Positions 1-4,591 are shown, counted from the first letter of the stretch. The stretch is DNA of 5,083 nucleotides from Clostridia bacterium (GCA_009930155.1 RZYX01000119.1:1-5083), one strand, 5' to 3'. Notes: generated by a model from the sequence alone, not told the origin. A program made the numbers and translations.

Positions 1-60
1 GTCATTTGGCTAAAAGCTATCTATGGTGCTTATATTTTACCCGCTAAACCACTCTATCAT
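1..60 (-). repeat. Dispersed intergenic repeat, copy 1 (cut by window edge)
   Basis: Bases 1-41 match 4154-4194 at 36 of 41 positions without gaps. The similarity continues more weakly to base 60 (11 of 19). In the second copy the same sequence is the loop and one arm of a 21-bp hairpin that ends in a T-run on the minus strand. The other arm of this copy would lie left of the window. It sits downstream of the AAA+ gene and in the same orientation, so it probably serves as that gene's terminator. This last point is inference because the partner arm cannot be seen. Confidence 0.65.
37..60 (-). CDS. Possible 7-codon mini-ORF (MIEWFSG)
   Basis: On the minus strand an ATG at 58-60 opens a 7-residue frame, MIEWFSG, that ends in TAA at 37-39. 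A perfect AGGAGG (bases 68-73) sits 7 bases upstream, a better ribosome binding site than most in this window. The coding part overlaps the dispersed repeat, and the other repeat copy has TTG ATA TAA here, so the peptide is not conserved between copies. It could be a leader peptide, the remains of a truncated gene start, or chance. I report it because of the unusually strong Shine-Dalgarno; evidence for expression is absent. Confidence 0.2.
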   Translation of the reverse strand: MIEWFSG

Positions 61-73
61 TGGAAGGCCTCCT

Positions 74-92
74 CTTTAAAATCACTTTAAAG
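74..92. repeat. Short perfect palindrome
   Basis: CTTTAAA (74-80) and TTTAAAG (86-92) form a 7-bp inverted repeat with a 5-base centre, just upstream of the AGGAGG at 68-73 on the minus strand. It is AT-rich and thermodynamically weak. It could be an operator or part of a 3' structure, but no T-run follows, so I do not call it a terminator. Confidence 0.35.
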
Positions 93-256
93 ATTCCCCC
101 TGAAACTGTTCCTTTGATCCGCATATAACCTTAGTGAATTTGGTTACACAAAAGCATCATTTTTTGACCGCTAGGTTGAATGATTTGAAATAACTAGATT
201 TGACAGTTACCCATAATTCGGAGTGTTGTTTAAAGCAATTTAGGGGGAAAATGCGT

Positions 257-995
257 TCAACTATTTTGAGGAATATCTTCTTTAGTAATTAGCATCAACG
301 ATTCTTTAGAAATATGCCTCGTCAACTTTGACAGCCGCTTTGACTGATTCAATGTTATATCATCAAACAAATTCCGGACAAGACGGCCATTTGCAAAGTG
401 ATTATCTTTTTCATTTAATTTTGCTTGTAACAAATCGCGCACGTTTTCAATAGCTTGCTCTTCGGCAACATAGTCATTTTGATTGCAGGTGTAATTGAAT
501 ATTTGAACAAGCTCATCTAGTGAATAATCACTAAATGAAATGAAAGTATTGAATCTTGACTTTAATCCTGGGTTGGATTTAAAGAACTCCTCCATCAAAT
601 TTGTATACCCAGCTACAATAACAACTAGGTCATCGCGATAATCTTCAAGAGCTTTTGTTAACTCAGTAAGACTTTCTCTCCCATAACTATCGCTGTTAGC
701 GTTCTCTGTTATGCTATAAGCTTCATCAATAAAAAGTACTCCACCTTTCGCACGATTAATTAATCTTTTTACCTTGATTGCTGTTTGTCCTTGATACTCA
801 GCAATTAAATCCGTCCTGCTGGCTTCAATAAAGTGTCCTTTACTTAGTAATCCAATAGCCTTATACATCCTCCCAACAATACGAGCCACTGTAGTTTTAG
901 CTGTACCTGGGTTGCCGCTAAATGCCATGTGCAAAGTCTTGTTAGACTTCTTTAAACCGTTTTTAACTCTCAAATGTTGTATCCGATTATAGTCA
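257..995 (-). pseudogene. CbxX/SpoVK-type AAA+ ATPase, 3' part (split by IS)
   Basis: This is the AAA+ catalytic part of a CbxX/CfxQ (SpoVK-like) ATPase, cut from its first 123 codons by the insertion sequence. Numbered on the rejoined 367-residue protein, it shows Walker A GNPGTAKTT (149-157), Walker B VLFIDEA (208-214), the GYT sensor-1 stretch near 251-253, the arginine finger in SNPGLKSRF (R269), and the sensor-2 helix NGRLVRNLF near the C-terminus. The match to the family is strong. The Walker A has alanine where GTGKT is usual, and EYQGQ stands at the pore-loop position where GYVGQ is common. The frame stays open into the IS end as far as a GTG at 1037-1039, but that GTG has no ribosome binding site and would add 15 IS-encoded residues. 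ATP-driven remodelling is the family role; the target is unknown. The fragment is probably not functional. Confidence 0.88.
992..995. repeat. Target-site duplication GTCA, left copy
   Basis: GTCA directly abuts the left IS end, and the same four bases follow the right end at 2196-2199. A 4-bp duplication is normal for IS407-type IS3 elements. Deleting the element plus one copy restores the AAA+ frame exactly across the junction (…CDLID-YNRIQ…), which confirms both the boundary and the ancestral gene. Confidence 0.92.
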
Positions 996-1014
996 TGACC
1001 TGCCCCCAAAAACT
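996..1014 (+). repeat. IS left terminal inverted repeat (orfB side)
   Basis: This end starts TGACCTGCCCCC and pairs with the reverse complement of 2176-2195, with one base missing in the C-run. It is the transposase binding and cleavage end next to the 3' end of orfB. Read outward on the minus strand it is in frame with the AAA+ 3' part. Confidence 0.85.
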
Positions 1015-1028
1015 GTCCAAGTGAAATG

Positions 1029-1862
1029 TTAGTATTCACCAGAAATTTTCAAGGCGTATTCCTCCGGGGTCAATTGCCCAAGTGATGAATGTGGTCGGAT
1101 TTTATTGTAAGATTGCCGCCAGTCTTCGATTGTTTTCTTTGCTTCGGTTAAATTCTTAAACCAATGCTGGTTAAGACATTCGTCACGGAGTTTACCATTA
1201 AAGCTTTCTATGTAGCCGTTCTGGGTTGGTTTGCCTGGATCAGTAAATATATGTGCAACTTTATGGTCATATGCCCATGCGTTCATATAATTGCTCGTGA
1301 ATTCAGAACCGTTGTCCGTCAATATTTCTTTAGGCATTCCTCGGAAAATGGCAACGTTGTTTAGGACAGCGCACACTCGTCTTCCGCTTAGCGATGAGTC
1401 TGCCTCCAAAGCGAGGCACTCTCTTGTTGCTTCATCAATTAAGGTAAGAATGCGGATATTGGCTCCGTATCTTGTCCGGTCGCTCACAAAGTCCATAGAC
1501 CACCTTGAATTTGCTTTTGTGAAATTGCGCTCGGGCATACCACGCTTTTCATACTTTTTCTTTTTGCTTCGCTTTTTTAGGATTAATCCGGCACTTTTAT
1601 AAAGCCGATATGTCCTTTTATGATTTATATTGATGTTTTCCCTTTTCAGCATGATGTGCAGACGCCGATAGCCGAATCGTTTCCACCTTGCGGCTAAAGC
1701 CAAAAGATGCTGCGTTATTTCCGAATCTTTTTCGTTGTTGTTTGCAATGTATCTCTTGCTGCTGCGATTAATTCCGCTAAGCCTGCACGCCCTGCGTTCG
1801 CTGATCTCGTACTTTACTTGAATCTCTGCTGCAATTTTACGCTTTTCGGCAGGCTTTAGGCG
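1029..1862 (-). CDS. IS3-family transposase OrfB (DDE integrase), made by -1 frameshift
   Basis: This is the catalytic half of the transposase, which cuts and joins the IS ends. The frame is open from inside orfA. After a -1 shift at 1862-1868 it gives 277 residues (R-L-K-P-A-E-K-R…), and the OrfAB fusion is about 363 residues, a normal size. It contains the SERRACRLSG and FGYRRLH helices of the HTH_21 region. An rve-type core follows, with D124 (SMDF), D183 (LTDNGSEF) and E219 (GYIESFNGKLRDE). D183 and E219 are 35 residues apart, the exact DD35E of the family. No ATG with a ribosome binding site exists near the orfB start, and the first plausible internal start is a weak TTG at 1701-1703. 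Production by frameshifting is therefore more likely than separate initiation. The gene ends 33 bp inside the left IS end. Confidence 0.93.
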   Translation of the reverse strand, partial: RLKPAEKRKIAAEIQVKYEISERRACRLSGINRSSKRYIANNNEKDSEITQHLLALAARWKRFGYRRLHIMLKRENININHKRTYRLYKSAGLILKKRSKKKKYEKRGMPERNFTKANSRWSMDFVSDRTRYGANIRILTLIDEATRECLALEADSSLSGRRVCAVLNNVAIFRGMPKEILTDNGSEFTSNYMNAWAYDHKVAHIFTDPGKPTQNGYIESFNGKLRDECLNQHWFKNLTEAKKTIEDWRQSYNKIRPHSSLGQLTPEEYALKISGEY

Positions 1863-2119
1863 TTTTTTGAAATTATATCCTTTAATATATGGTTGTCCAG
1901 CGTGAGGTCGGCTACAAGCCCTTTGAGACGTCGGTTTTCATCTTCCAGCTGCTTCAATCTTTTTGCCTCACTGACTTCCATGCCGCCGTACTTGCTTTTC
2001 CAGCGGTAAAAGGTCTGCTCGCTGATGTTGTGCTCGCGGATGAGATCTGTTGCCTTCTTGCCGGCCTTATGTTCTTTAAGAATCTTGATTATCTGCTCTT
2101 CGCTAAATCTTTTTTTCAT
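1856..2119 (-). CDS. IS3-family transposase OrfA (helix-turn-helix)
   Basis: An 87-residue protein that binds the IS ends and, as the N-terminal part of OrfAB, directs the transposase to them. Residues 1-45 form an HTH_8/transposase_8 domain (FSEEQIIKILKEH, then ISEQTFYRWKSKYGG). Residues 50-80 form the leucine-rich oligomerisation helix (AKRLKQLEDENRRLK…). I chose the ATG at 2117-2119 because GGAG lies 8 bases upstream (2128-2131) and MKKRFSEEQI is the usual family start. An ATG further upstream at 2147-2149 lies in the promoter -10 region and has no ribosome binding site. OrfA overlaps the orfB frame, and its last codons contain the slippery run. Confidence 0.93.
   Translation of the reverse strand: MKKRFSEEQIIKILKEHKAGKKATDLIREHNISEQTFYRWKSKYGGMEVSEAKRLKQLEDENRRLKGLVADLTLDNHILKDIISKNA
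1862..1868 (-). promoter_or_regulatory. Programmed -1 ribosomal frameshift site (A AAA AAC)
   Basis: In the orfA frame the codons read TCA AAA AAC GCC TAA, so the heptamer fits X XXY YYZ exactly, 4 bases before the orfA stop. A -1 slip continues as …K-K-R-L-K-P-A-E-K-R, the expected OrfAB junction. I did not find a clear stimulatory stem-loop just downstream. IS3 elements normally make their transposase this way. Confidence 0.75.
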
Positions 2120-2127
2120 GTTAATCA

Positions 2128-2131
2128 CTCC
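2128..2131 (-). promoter_or_regulatory. orfA ribosome binding site (GGAG)
   Basis: GGAG with an 8-base spacing to the ATG at 2117-2119. It decides the orfA start in favour of MKKRFSEE over the upstream in-frame ATG. Confidence 0.7.
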
Positions 2132-2139
2132 ATTTTTAC

Positions 2140-2148
2140 ATTTTAGCA
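2140..2148 (-). promoter_or_regulatory. Extended -10 promoter of the IS transposase
   Basis: Minus-strand TGC TAAAAT fits the extended -10 (TGnTATAAT with one change), about 20 bases upstream of the orfA start and inside the IS. No good -35 is seen at the expected distance, as is usual for extended -10 promoters. Confidence 0.45.
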
Positions 2149-2175
2149 TATCGTGACTAACATCTCTATTGGTTT

Positions 2176-2195
2176 AGTTTTTGGGGAGCAGGTCA
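2176..2195 (-). repeat. IS right terminal inverted repeat (orfA side)
   Basis: Read on the minus strand this end starts TGACCTGCTCCCC, the partner of 996-1014. Its first three bases, TGA, directly follow the GAC codon of the AAA+ gene and end the upstream fragment at residue 123. Confidence 0.85.
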
Positions 2196-2564
2196 GTCAA
2201 TCAAATCACAGACTTGTTCCTTCACATTTCTGAGACCAACCAATCCGTTCAATTGGTTAAGTAACTCATCTATTGAAACATTTGATGACTCCTCTTTTAA
2301 GTCTTGGAAAAGTTCATCAACTTTTGATGCTCCTAGATATTTGTATAATATCTCAACAATGTTTTCTTGCTTTTGCTCCATATTAGGCACGAATTGTTTT
2401 TTAGTTAAGATACCTAAATTTTTGAGCAAGTCTAAAACAGCTTTATCATTTTGTTCATCAGTTATTTCCCGAGCTATTTTTTCCAAATAAGCTGTTTGGC
2501 CTAATGTGACATCTATCTGCTTAACTTCATTAATCAACTGACGTTTGTAATTTTCTGAAATCAT
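2193..2564 (-). pseudogene. CbxX/SpoVK-type AAA+ ATPase, 5' part (split by IS)
   Basis: This is the N-terminal 123 residues of the same AAA+ protein as 257-995. Residues 1-100 are helical and charged with no recognisable fold, and probably bind a partner. Residues 101-123 (LLNQLNGLVGLRNVKEQVCDLID) are the conserved CbxX linker that precedes Walker A in intact homologues. It joins in frame to YNRIQHLRVKNGLKKSNKTLHMAF at 991 when the IS is removed. The ATG at 2562-2564 overlaps the stop of the small upstream gene (TAATG), so translation is probably coupled; no separate ribosome binding site is visible. The fragment has lost all ATPase motifs. Confidence 0.87.
2196..2199. repeat. Target-site duplication GTCA, right copy
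   Basis: Identical to 992-995 and directly abutting the right IS end. Perfect identity over a short site is consistent with a recent insertion. Confidence 0.92.
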
Positions 2565-2734
2565 TATATCACCCTACTTATTATCAAAATCACTAAAACA
2601 CATGTTGTGGCAATACTAAAAAACAAAATACGCTTAGTGTCCTTCAAAACTTTCGATAAGCTGCCTATCGACATACTAAGCTCTCTAATTTCATTTTTGG
2701 CCATTGCCAATTCGGATTCAAGATAAGTAGACAT
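2564..2734 (-). CDS. Small single-pass membrane protein, helical N-terminus
   Basis: A 56-residue protein that I cannot assign to a named family. Residues 1-34 are a charged, leucine-spaced helix (MSTYLESELAMAKNEIRELS…) that could form a coiled coil. Residues 36-52 are a clear membrane segment (ILFFSIATTCVLVILII), followed by a basic tail (SRVI). The topology is probably N-terminus inside, because K31-R35 flank the membrane segment. The last A of its stop is the A of the AAA+ start (TAATG), the strongest sign that this is a real gene working with the ATPase, perhaps as its membrane anchor. An in-frame stop just upstream leaves the ATG at 2732-2734 as the first start. Oddly, the GAAAGG Shine-Dalgarno touches the ATG with no spacer, so initiation at the internal ATG (residue 11 or 21) is possible. 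Confidence 0.7.
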   Translation of the reverse strand: MSTYLESELAMAKNEIRELSMSIGSLSKVLKDTKRILFFSIATTCVLVILIISRVI

Positions 2735-2752
2735 CCTTTCTTCTTAGTTGAT

Positions 2753-2779
2753 GGGGACGGCCCTAAACTGTCACATTTT
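2753..2779 (+). repeat. REP-like motif (GGGGACGG … TGTCACATTTT)
   Basis: The segment reads GGGGACGGCCC, then TAAACTGTCACATTTT. Sequences of the form GGGACGG(T/C)(T/C)CT…TGTCACATTTT are familiar to me as ends or remnants associated with Y1/IS200-like REP transposases in Firmicutes. Here only one such unit is present and no transposase is nearby. The call rests on remembered pattern and is tentative. It lies in the gap between ndpA and the small membrane gene. Confidence 0.35.
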
Positions 2780-2883
2780 CTAACTCTCTCTGCTTATGGT
2801 CTTAGTGAATTATCATCTTTAACAGCAATTTATTTCTCGCTGGCTACAAGTCACTCTATCTTCTTTGATAATACCCAAGAACA

Positions 2884-3882
2884 TTACTTATTTAAGATTC
2901 TTCCAATATTTTTTACTTCAATAGAAATAGTTCCGTCAGGATTATTAATAAACTCAATGAAATCATGATTTTCAAAATATTCGGCGGGAAAGGTAATTTC
3001 TATGCCTGTATCAGTCTTTATTTTATGATTTTTGGCAGTTTTGACAGCAAGATTTTTTTCCACCTTAACGTCTCGGGGTAACTGCGTCTCGATGATTTGC
3101 GATTCAAACTCTTGCTGCATTAATTGCGAACCTGCGAAGACCTCCTGCCCTAATTCCGTCGGTGAAAAAGATGCAGATGTTTCTGCATTTTCCAAAAGAT
3201 AATTTTTGGCCTTCGATAGTATCACCGCTGAATTGGCACCATGTTTCTCTGCGACTTCTGCAGCTATTTGGCTTACGGTCTTAATTGCTTCTTTACCGGA
3301 GATCGTCGAAGTACATTGCAGTAATATCTCCGGCAGCAAATATGTTTCCTGTCCGTTAATTATCCTCTTTTTATCAACAAAGCCAATAGCGAAATTATCA
3401 CAAGCAATAAGCGCATAAGAATCTACCTTTTGTGTTGTATTAGGAAGTATCGCATGGTGCTTGATGATTTCATTATGGATGCTGCCGTCGCTGGTTGATA
3501 CTTGATGTGTGTAAGCCATTTTACTCGTTAATAATAATAACGCCAAATACCTGACGCCGTTATCGGAGAAATCTACCACCAATAAATCTGTTGGCACAGG
3601 ATTCTCGGACTGCGCAATCTGCTCATACAAGGTATTGCCAATTAATGCAGAGATTTCAATAAAACTAGCTTGCTGCGCTAGATACTTATCTAGCTGTACG
3701 AAAAAAGTACTTCCTGAAGAAAAAACTCCTGATTTCTGGTTGAGGTCTGATTTTATGTGTTCAAGATGTTTTTCGATGTACTCGTTGATAGTAATGTCTG
3801 CGAAATTCAATTCTTTTTGCGAGATAATGCACATGCCTGAATTGAAATCCAATATATGAAGAATAGCTTTGTTAATGATCAT
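2884..3882 (-). CDS. ndpA: 37-kDa nucleoid-associated protein (NdpA/YejK, NA37 family)
   Basis: A 332-residue protein matching the usual length of the NA37 family (E. coli YejK about 335). Typical features are the N-terminal INKAILHILDFNSG, the central DLLVVDFSDNGVRYLALLLL strand region, an ALIACDNFAIGFVDKKR segment, and the C-terminal TDTGIEITFPAEYFENHDFIEFINNPDGTISIEVKNI. Family members associate with the nucleoid; the molecular role is poorly known. I chose ATG 3880-3882 because the family begins at MIINKAIL. The frame is open to 4071, but residues 1-63 of that longer form come from a palindromic DNA repeat (HFERRADTSIYSVISSEAQRVEKS) and are not protein-like. AAGG lies 14 bases upstream, a long spacing. 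The gene points the same way as the small membrane protein and the AAA+ gene, 149 bp before the former, with no clear terminator between. Confidence 0.88.
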   Translation of the reverse strand: MIINKAILHILDFNSGMCIISQKELNFADITINEYIEKHLEHIKSDLNQKSGVFSSGSTFFVQLDKYLAQQASFIEISALIGNTLYEQIAQSENPVPTDLLVVDFSDNGVRYLALLLLTSKMAYTHQVSTSDGSIHNEIIKHHAILPNTTQKVDSYALIACDNFAIGFVDKKRIINGQETYLLPEILLQCTSTISGKEAIKTVSQIAAEVAEKHGANSAVILSKAKNYLLENAETSASFSPTELGQEVFAGSQLMQQEFESQIIETQLPRDVKVEKNLAVKTAKNHKIKTDTGIEITFPAEYFENHDFIEFINNPDGTISIEVKNIGRILNK

Positions 3883-3906
3883 TGTTTGTTTATCATCCTT
3901 TATATC

Positions 3907-3935
3907 CTTATTAGTCAGCGAAACTTCGTTGGCAA
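3907..3935 (-). promoter_or_regulatory. Likely ndpA promoter
   Basis: Minus-strand TTGCCA (3930-3935, 5 of 6 to consensus), 17 bases, then AATAAG (3907-3912, 4 of 6). Transcription would start near 3900, leaving a leader of about 18 bases that just includes the AAGG. This also argues against the longer ndpA frame, whose start lies upstream of the promoter. Confidence 0.4.
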
Positions 3936-3968
3936 GGAAGGCCCTTATCTGCCATTTCTTTAAAACCC

Positions 3969-4110
3969 AAGATTTCTCGACTCGCTGCGCTTCGCTCGAA
4001 ATGACAGAATAGATAGAGGTATCTGCTCTGCGCTCGAAATGACAGGGTGTATAGTACATTGTCTCTGTCATTTCTCGTATTTGTCATCTCGACCGAAGTG
4101 GAGATATCTT
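3969..4110. repeat. Cluster of palindromic intergenic repeats
   Basis: Four related units sit together. The first is 3969-4007 (AAGATTTCTCGAC…CTCGAAATGACAG), the second a partial unit at 4024-4044 (…GCGCTCGAAATGACAG). Next is a short reversed unit at 4065-4073, then a full reversed unit at 4082-4110 (TGTCATCTCGACC…GAGATATCTT). The outer units face each other, so the RNA could fold into a long imperfect hairpin. This sequence type (translated as SSEAQRVEKS) is a familiar intergenic repeat in many bacterial genomes and often creates false N-terminal extensions, as it does here for ndpA. Confidence 0.75.
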
Positions 4111-4128
4111 ATAACACCAATAGCAGTC

Positions 4129-4183
4129 AAAAAAGCACCATAAATAACTCTCAGCCATTTGCCTGAAAGCTATCTATGGCGCT
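4129..4183 (-). terminator. Long hairpin followed by T6 (minus strand)
   Basis: Bases 4134-4154 pair with 4163-4183: 21 positions, 17 of them Watson-Crick, with an 8-base loop at 4155-4162. On the minus strand the hairpin is followed by six T's (4129-4134), the form of an intrinsic terminator. It would stop minus-strand transcripts coming from 4227 or from the 4331-4489 frame before they reach ndpA. The loop and one arm form the dispersed repeat also found at 1-60. Confidence 0.6.
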
Positions 4184-4213
4184 CATATTTTACCAACTAG
4201 AAAATTATATCAA
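4154..4213 (-). repeat. Dispersed intergenic repeat, copy 2
   Basis: Aligns without gaps to bases 1-60: 36 of 41 in the first part, 11 of 19 in the rest, same orientation. The two copies bracket about 4.1 kb containing the AAA+ gene, small membrane gene and ndpA. Most likely it is a family of hairpin terminators spread through the genome rather than a pair of attachment sites. Confidence 0.7.
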
Positions 4214-4233
4214 CTGTTTCTGTGACTTTTCTT

Positions 4234-4262
4234 ATTATAGCACATTCCTTGTTTTCGTTCAG
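4234..4262 (-). promoter_or_regulatory. Extended -10 promoter for a possible small RNA
   Basis: Minus-strand TGC TATAAT (4234-4242) is a perfect extended -10. CTGAAC (4257-4262) lies 17 bases upstream as a weak -35. The start would be near 4227. The hairpin and T6 at 4129-4183 follow directly, and there is no usable reading frame between. Confidence 0.5.
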
Positions 4263-4311
4263 TCGCCCCGATGCAATGTTTAGCCATTAATAGACTATTT
4301 TTAGCAAATTT

Positions 4312-4366
4312 TATCGGCAATATTTCTATTTTAATTATTCGTTAATTCTCTATATTTTTGCCGATA
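4312..4366. repeat. 9-bp inverted repeat TATCGGCAA / TTGCCGATA
   Basis: The arms at 4312-4320 and 4358-4366 are perfect complements, 37 bases apart. They flank the stop codon of the 52-codon minus-strand frame. The wide loop and missing T-run make it a poor terminator; it might be an operator or chance. Confidence 0.35.
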
Positions 4367-4489
4367 GTAAACTGAGCAGGCTGCCCTAAGTTCAAATGTT
4401 TGCAATACCATATCTTCATAATTGGCTTGTGCCTTTCGGAGTTTAGAAATATTGACTTGCCAGGTAACCTCACGCCATATCTCTGCCAT
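4331..4489 (-). CDS. Possible small protein or gene remnant, 52 codons
   Basis: The frame starts at ATG 4487-4489 and gives MAEIWREVTWQVNISKLRKA… ending YYRQKYRELTNN. The composition is protein-like: charged and helical, with KLRKAQANYEDMVLQTF spaced as an amphipathic helix. No Shine-Dalgarno precedes the ATG, and the frame is open upstream without a start as far as a TGA. I do not recognise the family. The helix faintly resembles the C-terminal helices of TolC-type outer-membrane proteins, so a decayed fragment is possible; that is weak. A minus-strand terminator at 4129-4183 and a TATAAT at 4524-4529 would suit a transcript here. It starts just beside the plus-strand promoter of the next gene. 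Confidence 0.3.
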   Translation of the reverse strand: MAEIWREVTWQVNISKLRKAQANYEDMVLQTFELRAACSVYYRQKYRELTNN

Positions 4490-4490
4490 C

Positions 4491-4519
4491 TTGTAAAGAT
4501 TATTGCCGAAGCATATAAT
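4491..4519 (+). promoter_or_regulatory. Promoter of the secreted thioredoxin-like gene
   Basis: TTGTAA (4491-4496), a 17-base spacer, then a perfect TATAAT (4514-4519). Transcription would start near 4526 and give a 5' leader of about 65 bases before the ATG at 4592. Confidence 0.65.
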
Positions 4520-4577
4520 GAAAATTATAGAATAAGAGTATCAAAATAACATCTGCCGCGGATATTACTTTGATAAA

Positions 4578-4583
4578 AAGGAG
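4578..4583 (+). promoter_or_regulatory. Ribosome binding site AAGGAG
   Basis: AAGGAG with an 8-base spacing to the ATG at 4592-4594. This supports the start, which is also where a signal peptide begins. Confidence 0.8.
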
Positions 4584-4591
4584 ATGTATCC

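Larger units (their letters stand above)
1..256. other. Intergenic region downstream of the AAA+ gene
   Basis: I see no convincing gene here. The stretch follows the stop codon of the minus-strand AAA+ gene. Its outer 60 bases match 4154-4213 (a dispersed repeat, listed separately). It also has a small perfect palindrome at 74-92 and a 7-codon minus-strand frame at 37-60. The plus strand has only an open stretch of under 30 codons with no ribosome binding site. The region is AT-rich and lies where the AAA+ transcript should end. Confidence 0.6.
996..2195 (-). mobile_element. Intact IS3-family insertion sequence (IS407-like), 1200 bp
   Basis: The ends are imperfect inverted repeats beginning TGACCTG, then CCCCC or CTCCCC, then AAAAACT. 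They lie at 996-1014 and, reversed, at 2176-2195, and differ by a one-base indel. Further in, both ends share ATGTTAGT. The element carries an OrfA with a helix-turn-helix, a -1 frameshift site, and an OrfB with a DDE integrase domain. No stop or deletion is visible in either frame, so it looks able to transpose. The 4-bp duplication, the size and the protein style (OrfA ending LDNHILKDIISK, OrfB SERRACRL) point to the IS407 subgroup. It lies in the same orientation as the AAA+ gene it splits. The first TGA of its right end supplies the stop codon of the upstream gene half. Confidence 0.95.
4129..4227 (-). ncRNA. Candidate small RNA or leader of about 100 nt
   Basis: Predicted only from layout: an extended -10 promoter at 4234-4262, then about 45 unstructured AT-rich bases, then a 21-bp hairpin with T6. 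The transcript would stop about 245 bases before ndpA. It could be a stand-alone small RNA, an attenuated ndpA leader, or a by-product of a repeat-borne promoter. It resembles no RNA family I recognise. Confidence 0.3.

Noticed and set aside
1164..1602. Two open frames on the plus strand
   Set aside because: They are antisense to the well-conserved transposase orfB, have low-complexity ends and no ribosome binding site.
1889..2146. Plus-strand open frame of 85 codons
   Set aside because: Antisense to orfA, with no homology-like features.
2735..2965. Plus-strand open stretch with protein-like text (VDGDGPKLSHFLTLSAYGLS…)
   Set aside because: It has no start codon with a ribosome binding site, runs into antisense of ndpA and begins in a REP-like motif; probably chance.
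3206..3859. Two plus-strand open frames
   Set aside because: Both are antisense to ndpA, whose protein sequence is clearly conserved.
3969..4110. Possible CRISPR array
   Set aside because: The units are irregular in spacing and face both directions, which is the pattern of palindromic repeats.
4082..4213. Possible tRNA or riboswitch upstream of ndpA
   Set aside because: I found no cloverleaf, T-loop or known riboswitch core; only a simple long hairpin with a T-run.
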